DNA of 64,000 nucleotides, from NCBI RefSeq assembly GCF_945956965.1, contig NZ_CAMFJS010000002.1:62001-126000 (forward strand), written 5' to 3'. This DNA comes from an uncultured Roseateles sp. (GTDB lineage: Bacteria; Pseudomonadota; Gammaproteobacteria; Burkholderiales; Burkholderiaceae_C). The stretch's first letter is position 1; every line of letters starts with the position of its first letter. The position numbers and the translations under genes are program-made. The notes under the pieces are model-generated. The model saw only the letters and a program-made list of their open reading frames with translations. It was not told the origin of the DNA and did not search any database. This document shows positions 27,172 to 35,552 of the stretch, in pieces.

Positions 27172-28497
27172 TCAGTGCGTTTTGGGCAAGTGTGCGTCGA
27201 CCCGGTCGAGCACCACTTCCGGTGCATCGGCTTCCAGCGGGCCTTCGTTATTCAGCTGGCTGTGAAGCCGCGTCATATCCAGGTCACCGGTCCACTTGGC
27301 GACCACCAGGGTGGCCACACCATTGCCAATCAGATTGGTCAGGGCGCGCGCTTCGCTCATGAAGCGGTCAATGCCCAGAATCAGCGCCAGGCCTGCCACT
27401 GGCACACCACCCACGGCGCTGAGCGTGGCCGCCAGCACGATGAAACCACTGCCGGTTACGCCCGCGGCGCCCTTGGAGGTCAGCAACAAGACCGCCAAGA
27501 GGGTCAGTTGTTGCGTCAGCGTCATCGGCGTGTTGGTGGCCTGGGCGATGAAGACGGCGGCCATGGTCAGGTAGATCGACGTGCCATCCAGATTGAAGGA
27601 ATAGCCGGTCGGAATCACCAGGCCCACGGTGGACTTCTTAGCGCCCAGGTTTTCCATCTTGGCCATCATGCGCGGCAACACCGATTCAGACGATGAGGTA
27701 CCCAGCACGATCAACAGCTCTTCCTTGATGTACTTGATGAACTTCCAGATCGAGAAGCCGTGGAAACGCGCGATGGCGCCCAGCACAATGAAAATGAACA
27801 ACAAGCAGGTCAGATAGAAGCTGCCCATCAGCTTGCCCAGCTGCACCAGCGAGCCCAGGCCGTATTTGCCGATGGTGAAGGCCATGGCACCAAAAGCGCC
27901 GATAGGGGCTACCTTCATGATCATGCCGACGATGGCGAAGAGCACATGCGAGGTCTTCTCGATCATGTCGAACACCAGGGTGCCGCGGCCGCCGAACTGG
28001 TGCAGGGCAAAGCCGAACATCACGGCAATCAAGAGCACTTGCAGCATCTCACCCTTGGCAAAAGCATCTACCAGGGTGGTGGGGATGATGGCCAGCAAAA
28101 AGTCTGTGGTGCTGGCCAGTTTTCCGGGGCCGGTGTAGGCGGCGATGCCCTTGGTGTCGAGCGCGGCGGGGTCCACATTCATGCCGGCACCGGGTTGCAG
28201 CACATTGACCACCACCAGGCCAATGACCAGGGCAACGGTGGACACGATCTCGAAGTAAAGCAGGGCCAGGCCACCGGTTTTGCCGACCTTTTTCATGTCC
28301 TCCATGCCGGCAATGCCAACCACCACGGTGCAGAAGATGATGGGGGCGATGATCATCTTGATCAGCTTGATGAAGCCGTCTCCCAAGGGCTTCATGGCAG
28401 CGCCACTCTCGGGGTAGAAGTGACCGAGCAGCACGCCCAAGACGATGGCGGTGATGACTTGGAAATAAAGGGATTTGTATAGCGGTTTGGCGCTCAA
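27172..28497 (-). CDS. dctA: C4-dicarboxylate transporter DctA
   Basis: Sodium- or proton-driven uptake carrier for succinate, fumarate and malate, 441 residues, DAACS family. Conserved parts include [32 protein letters not shown] (the serine-rich hairpin) and [20 protein letters not shown]. The start is a TTG at 28497 with AGGAGA 7 nt upstream, which gives the usual DctA N terminus ([16 protein letters not shown]); an in-frame start at 28578 would add 27 unrelated residues. No dctBD two-component genes are adjacent. Confidence 0.95.
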   Translation of the reverse strand: MSAKPLYKSLYFQVITAIVLGVLLGHFYPESGAAMKPLGDGFIKLIKMIIAPIIFCTVVVGIAGMEDMKKVGKTGGLALLYFEIVSTVALVIGLVVVNVLQPGAGMNVDPAALDTKGIAAYTGPGKLASTTDFLLAIIPTTLVDAFAKGEMLQVLLIAVMFGFALHQFGGRGTLVFDMIEKTSHVLFAIVGMIMKVAPIGAFGAMAFTIGKYGLGSLVQLGKLMGSFYLTCLLFIFIVLGAIARFHGFSIWKFIKYIKEELLIVLGTSSSESVLPRMMAKMENLGAKKSTVGLVIPTGYSFNLDGTSIYLTMAAVFIAQATNTPMTLTQQLTLLAVLLLTSKGAAGVTGSGFIVLAATLSAVGGVPVAGLALILGIDRFMSEARALTNLIGNGVATLVVAKWTGDLDMTRLHSQLNNEGPLEADAPEVVLDRVDAHLPKTH

Positions 28498-28576
28498 GGC
28501 GGTCTCCTGGCGAATTTGCCCCGATCTTGCTCCCGCTAGGAAGTGGTGCCTATAAGGGGTTTTGCAGACAAGCGGC

Positions 28577-28602
28577 AAAAAAAAGGGAGCCCGCAGGCTC
28601 CC
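28577..28602 (-). terminator. Rho-independent terminator of ompW
   Basis: On the minus strand GGGAGCC and GGCTCCC form a 7-bp stem around a 4-nt loop (28585-28602), followed by eight T residues (28577-28584). It lies 22 nt after the ompW stop. Confidence 0.9.
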
Positions 28603-28623
28603 TAGTCATGCAAGCTGAGCGAA

Positions 28624-29298
28624 TCAGAAGCTATAGACCAGACCCAAGGTGTAAGCCAGGGGATTGAGTTCCACATCGATCTGTTGGCCGGTGGACAAAT
28701 GCCCGCGCGTCTTGACCAGCACCTTGGTCACCGTGGCATCCATGGACAAGCGTTCGCTGAACTTGGCGGTGAAGCCCAGCTGCCCGGTCGGGCCGAAGCG
28801 GTTTTCCATGGTCATGATGGTGGGATTGCTGGGCGAGCCACCGGTCAAGGCCGACAAGGCCGCCGTGCTCTTAGGCTTCATGAAGGCCGCATAGGTAATG
28901 CCGGCGCCCACATAAGGCCGCAAGGTGCTGCTGGGCGAGCCGAAACGGTATTGCGCAGTCAAGGTGACCGGCAAGGCCTGCACATCGGCCAGCTTGCCCG
29001 TGCCCGCAATCGCGCCAGCGCCGCTCACCTCATGCTTGAAGGGTGTGGACAGCGGCAGGTCGATGGCGATGTTGTCGGTCCACATCCAGGTAATGCCGCC
29101 GGCAAGCTGGGTGGTGTTGTTGATGGCAATTTTGGTGCCGGCCAAGCTAGGGGCACTCAGGTCACCGCTGTTCACATCCGGGCGGATAGAGGTCGCGCCG
29201 ATACGCGCCATCCAGGTTCCGGCCGATTGGGCTTGGGCGAATCCGGCCCAGGTGGACAGTGCAGCGGCGGCGATGCAGAGAAGGTTTTTGGTTTTCAT
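28624..29298 (-). CDS. OmpW family outer-membrane protein
   Basis: Small beta-barrel of 224 residues. A signal peptide (LCIAAAALSTWAGFAQAQ) is followed by WMARIGATSIRPD and amphipathic strands ending in the outer-membrane signature LAYTLGLVYSF with terminal Phe. LRPYVGAGITYAAF and IAIDLPLSTPFKHE match OmpW. The ribosome site GGAGAC lies upstream of the start at 29298. OmpW forms an 8-strand channel for small hydrophobic molecules. It has its own terminator, so it is likely monocistronic. Confidence 0.9.
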   Translation of the reverse strand: MKTKNLLCIAAAALSTWAGFAQAQSAGTWMARIGATSIRPDVNSGDLSAPSLAGTKIAINNTTQLAGGITWMWTDNIAIDLPLSTPFKHEVSGAGAIAGTGKLADVQALPVTLTAQYRFGSPSSTLRPYVGAGITYAAFMKPKSTAALSALTGGSPSNPTIMTMENRFGPTGQLGFTAKFSERLSMDATVTKVLVKTRGHLSTGQQIDVELNPLAYTLGLVYSF

Positions 29299-29325
29299 GT
29301 GTGTGTCTCCTGATGCTTGCCGCGT

Positions 29326-30474
29326 TTACAGCCAACCCTTGAGGGCCAAGGTTTTGGAGATCAGCTGACCGGTCAGCTGATGCCCGTAAGGCGTGGGATG
29401 GAAGCCGTCTGAGAAACCATAGCTTTTCCACCAGTCAGCCCCACCGCTGACACCGGCAGGCGGGGCGGCCGACAAGGCCGTGGCGGTGCAGGTGGGGAAG
29501 CTGTAGGTCGGCAAGCCGTCGCTGCCAAGACCGGTGATCGGGCAGGCGGGTGTCTTCACATTGCTCAGGCCAAACTGAGCGGGGGTAGCGACCTGGTCGT
29601 TGAAGGCGGTGTAGAAGTCCACCACGGCGACCTTGGCTTCACCGGCAAACTTGGCTGCGAGTTCCTTGTTGAAAGCTTCAATCCAGCTTTTGAACAAGGC
29701 TTCGGACTGCGCTCTCGCGGTGGCACCGGCCGTGCCGCCGCCATAAGCGGCCGAAATGCCATCCAGCACCATCTGGAAGCGCGGCGTGTTGGTGATGCCG
29801 GGCATATTCAGCACGATGACTTGCTGAGCCCCCTTGTCGAGCACACTGGTCTTGATGGCGGCATAGAAGTTGTCGGCCAGCGCGGTCATATAGACCCCAC
29901 CAATCGTGGCCATGCCAGAGGCACCGCCAGCCAAGGCTGCGCCAACTTGTGCAGGCGTCAAAACCGTCGTCAAGAGGCCGGCAAAGGCCGCTGCCTTATC
30001 GCTAGGCGCCTTCAAATAGGCCCCCACCAGATCGGCTGCGTCATTGCCGCCGCCGTCAATCACAGCCAGATCGCCGGCCGCATAAGTGCCCGCAGCGGCC
30101 ATGGCTGCCATCTGCACTGGGATATTGCGGGGATCTGCCGGGTTGCTGTAGTAATTGATGCGCCCGCCACCGATGGCGGCATTGGTGCAGCCTGCCTTGG
30201 GGTTGGGCACAAAGGAATCGGGGCCGGTTGCTTTGTAGAAGCTGCACAGGGTTTGGCCATAGCTGGCGGCTACGCGCTCGGGAAAGATCCAGTTGTCCGC
30301 GCTTTGCACGGTGAACTTGTAGCCGTAGGTGCCAGAGTCAGCAATGCTGTCCCCGAATACTTTGACGGCTGTGATCTTGAGCTTGGGCGAGGTGTCGGCG
30401 GTGCCGCCACCACCGCAGGCCGACAAAGCCAGGGCGGCCGCCATGGCCAGTGATTTGATTTGGAACCGGTTCAT
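29326..30474 (-). CDS. SGNH/GDSL hydrolase lipoprotein
   Basis: Secreted esterase-like protein of 382 residues with a lipobox (ALALSACGG). Block I is VFGDSIADSGTYG with the nucleophilic Ser, block III is IDGGGNDAADL and block V is SDGFHPTPYGH with the catalytic Asp and His, so the full SGNH set is present. It resembles the phospholipase/lecithinase-type GDSL enzymes. The C terminus has no autotransporter barrel. A GGAGAC ribosome site precedes the ATG at 30474. Substrate unknown. The promoter lies in the AT-rich stretch next to oriC-like element B. Confidence 0.88.
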   Translation of the reverse strand: MNRFQIKSLAMAAALALSACGGGGTADTSPKLKITAVKVFGDSIADSGTYGYKFTVQSADNWIFPERVAASYGQTLCSFYKATGPDSFVPNPKAGCTNAAIGGGRINYYSNPADPRNIPVQMAAMAAAGTYAAGDLAVIDGGGNDAADLVGAYLKAPSDKAAAFAGLLTTVLTPAQVGAALAGGASGMATIGGVYMTALADNFYAAIKTSVLDKGAQQVIVLNMPGITNTPRFQMVLDGISAAYGGGTAGATARAQSEALFKSWIEAFNKELAAKFAGEAKVAVVDFYTAFNDQVATPAQFGLSNVKTPACPITGLGSDGLPTYSFPTCTATALSAAPPAGVSGGADWWKSYGFSDGFHPTPYGHQLTGQLISKTLALKGWL

Positions 30475-30679
30475 TGTTTGTCTCCGTCATGTACGTCAGG
30501 CTGATGCCCGTGAGGAACTCTAGGCAATAGTGCAAGCGCAGGCGCTGCGTGTTTGCCCCCTCCTGTGGCGCAAAAAGGCCTGAATTGCACTGATTTGGGG
30601 ATAAATCCGTAAAAAAAGTCACGCTTACGACGGCGTTTTTTCAAACCTAGCCCAATGGACGGCTGTCAAGGCACAAGTT

Positions 30680-30880
30680 TGTGGATAAAAAAAGGATAGA
30701 GACCCACTTGTCCACAGGCTGTGAGCAAAGTTCAGACTTGTTATCACTTCGCGTGCAAGTTCACCCGACCTCCACCCACATGCTTTGAGGCAAGCTAACT
30801 TCTTGTCAGCAAAGTGGAAATTGCACTTGTCCACAGAAAAGTGGGCCCTCTACTAAGACTACTAATTTCAAATATGAAAT
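30680..30880. other. oriC-like element B (DnaA boxes plus DnaA-trio-like tract)
   Basis: Intergenic between the SGNH hydrolase and the MazG-like gene. It has a perfect DnaA box on the minus strand (30680-30688), TTGTCCACA boxes at 30708-30716 and 30827-30835, a 14-nt spacer (30836-30849), the tract CTACTAAGACTACTAA (30850-30865) and an AT-rich dyad ATTTCAAATATGAAAT (30865-30880). Internal blocks TTGTTATC (30738) and CCCACATGCTTTG (30775) sit 30 and 67 bp after the first plus-strand box, against 30 and 66 bp in element A; the two plus boxes are 119 bp apart against 118 bp. Similarity weakens after the tract but returns as CACACTTGC just before both genes. Confidence 0.7.
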
Positions 30881-30965
30881 CAGAATGAATACAGAGGCTG
30901 AACAAGAATTTTGAGAATGCACACTTTGCTTTTCTGTCCCGCAAGCCGTGCCACACTTGCAACCC

Positions 30966-31280
30966 ATGGACATCGAAGGACTGCAAAAGCGGCTTCGCCA
31001 ATTCGCGCTGGAGCGGCATTGGCAGCCTTATCAAACCCCCAAGAACCTGGCGATGGCCATGGTGGTGGAAGCGGCTGAGCTGGTCGAAATTTTTCAGTGG
31101 ATGACGCCGGAAGAGTCGGCGCAGATCGCGCAAAAGCCTGAGCAACACCAGCATCTGGGTGAAGAGATCGCCGATGTGATGCTTTACCTGCTGCAAATTG
31201 CCGATCACAGCGGCGTTGACGTCGCTGCCGCGGTGGAGCGCAAGCTGGCGCTCAATGCGATCAAGTACCCGGTGGCCTGA
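30966..31280 (+). CDS. MazG-like nucleotide pyrophosphohydrolase
   Basis: All-alpha NTP pyrophosphatase of 104 residues. The metal-binding motifs are EAAELVEIFQWM and EEIADVMLYLLQIAD, and the N terminus MDIEGLQKRLRQFALERHW with PKNLAMAM is typical of the RS21-C6/MazG-like dCTPase group that cleans the nucleotide pool. A GTG at 30948 (MPHLQP) is in frame, but family similarity starts at MDIEGL. It is the first gene right of oriC-like element B and is followed after 31 nt by a DnaQ-like exonuclease. Confidence 0.88.
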   Translation: MDIEGLQKRLRQFALERHWQPYQTPKNLAMAMVVEAAELVEIFQWMTPEESAQIAQKPEQHQHLGEEIADVMLYLLQIADHSGVDVAAAVERKLALNAIKYPVA

Positions 31281-31311
31281 TCCGCCCGCGTTTGTTTTGA
31301 CTTGCTTGCCG

Positions 31312-32001
31312 ATGCAGACGATTGCCGTCATTGACTTTGAGACTTCCGGCTTGGCGCCCAATGGGGGTGGCCGGGCAACCGAAATTGCGGCCGTGTTGGT
31401 GCGCGATGGTAAGGTGATTGACTCTTTCGCCAGCTTGATGAAAACCGGGGTCTGGGTGCCGCCCTTCATCGAGCAGCTGACCGGCATCAGCAACGCCATG
31501 CTGGACGATGCGCCACCGGCCAGCCAGGTGATGCAAGAAGTGGCTGAATTCACCCGGGATTGCCCGATCGTGGCGCATAACGCGCCTTTTGACCGAGGGT
31601 TTTGGCAGGCTGAGCTAGCGCTGGCAGGCTGTGACGCGGATCCCGCGCATGAATTTGCCTGCACGGTGCTGTTGGCGCGACGGCTCTACCCTGAGGCACC
31701 CAGTTGCAAGCTTGGCAGCTTGGCGGAGTTTCACTGCCTACCCAACTCCGGCCGGGCCCACCGCGCCTTGGCCGATGCCATGACCACCGCGCATTTACTG
31801 CTGCGGATTCAGCAGGACGTGCAGACTCGCTTCGCCGAGGACTTGGAAGGCTCGCCCGTCGATCACGCTTTGCTGTCCTGTTTGCAGCGCGCCAATAAGG
31901 CGGCTTTGAAGCGTGCGGTGCAGGATTTCGTCAGAAGAAATCAGGGAAAAGCGTCGGCAAGAAGCACGCCGGCGACGCTGCAAACGGATCCGAGGTGCTA
32001 A
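31312..32001 (+). CDS. DnaQ-like 3'-5' exonuclease
   Basis: DEDDh exonuclease of 229 residues. Exo I is VIDFETSGL, Exo II is IVAHNAPFDRGF and Exo III is GRAHRALADAMTT, so all four acidic residues and the His are present. It resembles the epsilon/PolC-type exonuclease domain; the C-terminal roughly 50 residues are basic and have no recognised polymerase-binding motif. It probably acts in repair or nucleic-acid trimming. It shares a strand and short spacing with the MazG-like gene, suggesting an operon for nucleotide/nucleic-acid quality control. Confidence 0.87.
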   Translation: MQTIAVIDFETSGLAPNGGGRATEIAAVLVRDGKVIDSFASLMKTGVWVPPFIEQLTGISNAMLDDAPPASQVMQEVAEFTRDCPIVAHNAPFDRGFWQAELALAGCDADPAHEFACTVLLARRLYPEAPSCKLGSLAEFHCLPNSGRAHRALADAMTTAHLLLRIQQDVQTRFAEDLEGSPVDHALLSCLQRANKAALKRAVQDFVRRNQGKASARSTPATLQTDPRC

Positions 32002-32164
32002 AAAATTGTGCTGTCAAGAGCCAGCTTGACGCCGATTGACGCGCAGAATCTCGCCCTTCCGTTTCATTTATCGATAGCTTGCGGCCTTTTCCGGCCGCTC
32101 GCCGCCAGTTGCGGCGAGTGAACAATGTTTCGAGCTGCTTGATTGTTTCCCAGAGCTTTTTCGT

Positions 32165-32683
32165 ATGTCGAGTATTCAGGTTCGCCCCGCCACCTTGCGT
32201 GATGCCAAGGGCATTGCAGAGATCCATGTTGCGGCTTGGCAAGACGCCTACAAGGGCTTGTTGCCCGATGCTGTGTTGGATGCCATGTCGGTGCAAAAGC
32301 GCCAGGCTTTCTGGCGCGAAGCCATCGACTTGTGTGAGCCCCAAGTGGTGGTGGCCCATATCGACAACGAACTGATGGGTTTTGTGGGTTTCGACCGCTC
32401 GCGCGATAAGGGCACCCCGTCCAGCACCGGCGAGATCTGGGCCTTGTACGTCAACCCCGTGCACTGGGACAAGGGCGTTGGCCTGGCCCTATGGGACGCT
32501 GCTCGTGACGGCCTGCAGGAAGAGGGTTGCACCAAGGTCACCCTGTGGACCTATCTGCGCAATGAACGCGCGCTGCGCTTCTTTGAACTGGCCGGTTTCA
32601 AGCGTGAACTGGGCAGCGCCAAGACCACTGAAGTGGGCGGCACCCGCCTCGAAGAGCTGCGCTTGCATCGCTCCCTGGTCTAA
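32165..32683 (+). CDS. GNAT family N-acetyltransferase
   Basis: Acetyltransferase of 172 residues. The acetyl-CoA loop reads PVHWDKGVGLALWD, preceded by the beta-4 strand EIWALYVN; the C-terminal strand FFELAGFKRELG is also typical. Substrate unknown. The N terminus IQVRPATLRDAKGIAEIHV is the usual GNAT start. It lies 163 nt after the exonuclease and is closed by its own terminator, so it ends this transcription unit. Confidence 0.88.
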   Translation: MSSIQVRPATLRDAKGIAEIHVAAWQDAYKGLLPDAVLDAMSVQKRQAFWREAIDLCEPQVVVAHIDNELMGFVGFDRSRDKGTPSSTGEIWALYVNPVHWDKGVGLALWDAARDGLQEEGCTKVTLWTYLRNERALRFFELAGFKRELGSAKTTEVGGTRLEELRLHRSLV

Positions 32684-32699
32684 GACCTGAACTGAACGG

Positions 32700-32731
32700 C
32701 CGGGCCGGGAGGCCCGGTGCTCGTTTTTTTT
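32700..32731 (+). terminator. Rho-independent terminator after the GNAT gene
   Basis: CCGGGCC (32700-32706) and GGCCCGG (32711-32717) form a 7-bp GC stem with a GGGA loop, followed after 6 nt by eight T residues. Confidence 0.92.
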
Positions 32732-33438
32732 GCCCGCGCCTTGCTGCACTGCTTTGCGGCAAGGGCCGCCGCATCAGGGCCGCCACATATCGGTTGTGGA
32801 TGAGCCGGCGCTGTTTTGCGCCCTGGCTGCCGTTTTTTCCCCGAAATCTGTGTTTCGCCTGGCCTCTTGGCTGAGGTCTTGATCGCCTGCCATGGCCGCA
32901 GGGATCAATCCAAGCTGCCCCTTGGCGACTGAGGCGCGCGATGCAAACACCTGGCCTGCTGCGTTGCGCCATGCCGTTTCCCAGTCTGAGCCAATCATGG
33001 CTGTCCAGGCTGCAGGTTTTCTACCAGGTCTTTGGCCGGCATCGGCTTTTCTGCTGGTTGCTGTTTGAGCGCCTGATGGTGTGTCGTGGGCGTGTCATGG
33101 GCGCGCAGCCTGATCGCAAAACGGGCGTCTTCAGTCCCATTTCCGTGCCGACATTTGCCTTTAAAAATGTCCTCGATTTGCTGCGCGAAATGCCCCTCCA
33201 AGGGCTTAGTATTTGTCGGCGACAGCGATTCCCGAGCGCTTTTTCACGCTGCAGATTCGAGGAAAAATGGCGCCGCTCAGAATGCGCGTTATGCCAAATT
33301 CAGACAATGGCGCGAGTCCTTTCTTTCTTCATGCCTTACTGCTCGTTTCGCAGCATTTCTTTTCTTCCGCCAATCGCGCAATCGCGAAGCAATGTGAGGG
33401 TAAAGTAATGGCCCCTTACTTTCAGAAATTCACTTCTC
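32732..33438. other. 700-bp region without a credible gene
   Basis: No frame here resembles a protein: an open frame from 32941 to 33408 lacks a ribosome site, and its product is rich in Arg, Ser, Phe and Cys without conserved motifs. The right half (from about 33130) is visibly lower in GC than the neighbouring genes and has many AAAAA/TTTTT runs. It could hold the promoter of the following AbrB/PIN pair, a decayed gene, or a small RNA; I see no clear structure. Confidence 0.5.
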
Positions 33439-33912
33439 GTGCTGGCCAAGCTTACCGTTAAGAATCAACTGACCCTGCCAAAAAGCGTGACCCAAGCCCT
33501 GGGCCCCGTGCAGTACTTTGAAGTACAAGAAAAAGCCGGCCAAATCATCCTCACCCCCGTGCGAATTCAACGAGGGGACGCCTTGCGGGCCAAACTGGCC
33601 GAGTTGGACATCGACGCCAAAACCATTGAGTCCGCACTGGACTGGGCTGGTGGCGAAAAAAAGGCGGTGAAAAAAACGCTGAGTAAAAAAAGGCGAGCTG
33701 CTGAAACGATTGAACCAGCGCCTGCCGCAAAAAAAGTGGGGGCAAAATCATCGAGTCCATCCAACGAGGCCGATCCGGCGCCTGCAAGCGCTGCGCTGAA
33801 AAAAACGTCCAGCAAAACCGGTGCAAAGATCGCCACTCAAGCCAGTGTTAAAACCATTGGCAAGCCTTCCGCCAAGCTTGCGCGCGCAAGCCTTGGCGCG
33901 GCCAAACCATGA
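33439..33912 (+). CDS. AbrB/MazE-like antitoxin with Lys/Ala-rich tail
   Basis: Protein of about 157 residues. The first 45 residues are a SpoVT-AbrB swapped-hairpin DNA-binding domain (LTVKNQLTLPKSVTQALG). The remaining roughly 90 residues are low-complexity Lys/Ala/Ser sequence (EKKAVKKTLSKKRR, PAAKKVG), resembling a histone H1-like tail. The start is a GTG at 33439 without a clear ribosome site, so the N terminus is uncertain by a few codons. It overlaps the downstream PIN gene by 4 nt, the arrangement of an antitoxin-toxin operon. Poly-A codon runs distinguish it from its GC-rich neighbours. Confidence 0.8.
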   Translation: MLAKLTVKNQLTLPKSVTQALGPVQYFEVQEKAGQIILTPVRIQRGDALRAKLAELDIDAKTIESALDWAGGEKKAVKKTLSKKRRAAETIEPAPAAKKVGAKSSSPSNEADPAPASAALKKTSSKTGAKIATQASVKTIGKPSAKLARASLGAAKP

Positions 33913-34415
33913 AGGCGGCGCTCAAGAAAAAGCCGGCATCAGCAAACAAGCCCAAAGCGTCGGTATTGCGGGTGGCTTTTGATACGCCGGTGCTCTTGGC
34001 GGCCTTGCTGCGCAACGATGCTTCGGCCAAAGCCATGCGTGCGAGTTGGCAGGCCGGCAACTGCCAGCCGGTGATTGCCAAGGCTTCGGCCCAAGCCTTG
34101 ATGATGGCCTTGGCCTACCCAGGCTTTGCGCTCGATGCGGCACAACAGCAGGAATTGCTGGCGGACTTTTTACCTTACGCCGAAGTATTGCCGACATCTG
34201 CCTGCGCAAACAGCCAAGACCGTGGTGATCGTCAAGGCAAGCTTGGCTTTCTCAGCCCAGCGATGCAGGACTTGCTGAACGCGGCAGCTGGCAGTTTGGA
34301 TGTGTTGGTCAGTGACAGCAAGCCGCCTGTGCCTGCGGCAACGCGCCGCGGCAAGACGTCAACAGTGCTCAATTGCCGAATCTTGGCAAGCGATGAATTT
34401 CTGGCTGCGCTTTGA
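33909..34415 (+). CDS. PIN-domain protein, VapC-like toxin with altered active site
   Basis: Protein of 168 residues with a basic N-terminal extension (about 20 residues) and a PIN fold beginning VAFDTPVLLAALLRND. In active PIN RNases the first Asp is followed by T/S-N and further acidic residues are needed. Here Asp25 remains, but the Asn is Pro, the usual helix Glu is replaced (KASAQALMMAL) and the DPDD-type cluster is SQDRGD, while LVSDSK keeps a late Asp. It may be a weak or inactive RNase, or a repressor partner. The start overlaps the AbrB-like gene (ATGA). Confidence 0.75.
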   Translation: MKAALKKKPASANKPKASVLRVAFDTPVLLAALLRNDASAKAMRASWQAGNCQPVIAKASAQALMMALAYPGFALDAAQQQELLADFLPYAEVLPTSACANSQDRGDRQGKLGFLSPAMQDLLNAAAGSLDVLVSDSKPPVPAATRRGKTSTVLNCRILASDEFLAAL

Positions 34416-34485
34416 GGGTTTGCACCGTCGAAGTTTCTAGTTACTTTGTTACATTGCCCGCAAATATAAGAGGTAGCGCAGCGTG

Positions 34486-34683
34486 ATGACGTCGGATATG
34501 TGGAGGGTGATTTTTTATGAGCGCGTGGGTGGGCGGCTGCACACGGATCGCACCGGGCCTTGGTTGCCCAGCAAGCAAATGGCCCAGAACTGGGCCAATT
34601 GGTTTGGTGCACTCGGCTACCACGTCGCTTTGCAGAACCAAGGTGGCGAATTGCATCGCATCAGCCTTGGTCTGCCGAACTGA
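34486..34683 (+). CDS. Hypothetical small protein (65 aa)
   Basis: Small acid-base-balanced protein, rich in Trp (WRVIFYERVGG, WLPSKQ, NWANWFGALGYHVALQNQGG). I recognise no family. Its composition looks like a folded small domain rather than a chance frame. A GTG immediately precedes the ATG at 34486, and an AGAGG lies about 13 nt upstream. It is separated from the PIN gene by 70 nt and convergent with the PEP-CTERM gene. Confidence 0.5.
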   Translation: MTSDMWRVIFYERVGGRLHTDRTGPWLPSKQMAQNWANWFGALGYHVALQNQGGELHRISLGLPN

Positions 34684-34689
34684 GGTGGT

Positions 34690-35475
34690 TTAGAACTCGC
34701 TACCGCGACGGCGGCGCACGACCAGGCCCATGGCCGCCAGGCCAGCGAACATCAGGGCGTAGCTGGAGGGCTCGGGCACGGCGGTGATGGCGATGGCGCC
34801 GGTCGGCAGGGCGCCTGCTTCCCAGTTGGCCTTGTTGGCGAAAGTGGCCAGCCATTGTTCTTTGCTCTGGGCCGGGCCGTTCAAGATGCTGGTCTTGACA
34901 TGGGCGCTCAGCGTCGAGGCCAAGCTCAGGCTGACGGCGGTGCTGCCGGCAGTCAGGCCTGGAGCCACATTGCCGGAGCCGGAGTCGCTGGCGTTTTCAA
35001 AGGCACCGGTATCGTCAAAAACGTAGAGGTGGTTTTGTGTGGCCTTGTTGAACAAGGGATTGCTGCTGACGCTGTTCTGGAAGGCGTAGATCTGGTCACC
35101 GGATTGACCCAAGGCCAGGCTGGCGTAGCTGCCGCTGGTGCTGCCGGCGATGGCGCCGCTGGTGGCAAAGCCTGCTGAAGTGCTGCTGATGATGCTGCCG
35201 GCGCTGATGGCGCTGGTGACGGTCCAGCGGGTCAGGTTTTCATTGCCATCACCGTCAGTTGCCGTGGCGCCGCGAAAGCCCGAACCGGTCCAGCCGTTGT
35301 CGGTGAAATAGATCACTTCGCCGGCGGCGATATTACTCAGTGCGACGACAGCGAAGGAGTCGGGCGCGCCGTTGTTGATTCGGCCGATGATGGCGATGTC
35401 GCCGGCGGTCAAGGCGGCTTGGGCGGGAAGAATGGCGCTGGCCATCAGGGCCAGGGCGATCAGGTTCTTTTTCAT
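34690..35475 (-). CDS. PEP-CTERM sorting domain protein
   Basis: Exported protein of 261 residues. An N-terminal signal peptide (LIALALMASAILPAQAA) is followed by a beta-rich domain (GDIAIIGRINNGAPDSFAVV, VIYFTDNGW) that resembles lamin-tail-like extracellular domains, and a C-terminal PEP-CTERM signal: VPEPSSYALMFAGLAAMG then VVRRRRG. Such proteins are anchored or released by an exosortase/EpsH system tied to exopolysaccharide export; no exosortase is in this window. Function of the body is unknown. Confidence 0.88.
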   Translation of the reverse strand: MKKNLIALALMASAILPAQAALTAGDIAIIGRINNGAPDSFAVVALSNIAAGEVIYFTDNGWTGSGFRGATATDGDGNENLTRWTVTSAISAGSIISSTSAGFATSGAIAGSTSGSYASLALGQSGDQIYAFQNSVSSNPLFNKATQNHLYVFDDTGAFENASDSGSGNVAPGLTAGSTAVSLSLASTLSAHVKTSILNGPAQSKEQWLATFANKANWEAGALPTGAIAITAVPEPSSYALMFAGLAAMGLVVRRRRGSEF

Positions 35476-35552
35476 GATGTTTCAGCTCAGGTTGGCAGTG
35501 CAGATGGGTCAGATTGCGCAAGAAGTCTTGCGTCCGTCTGCACTGTGAGGAG

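Noticed and set aside
32941-33408. 155-codon frame in the gene-free gap
   Set aside because: No ribosome site, no motif, and unusual Cys/Arg/Phe composition.
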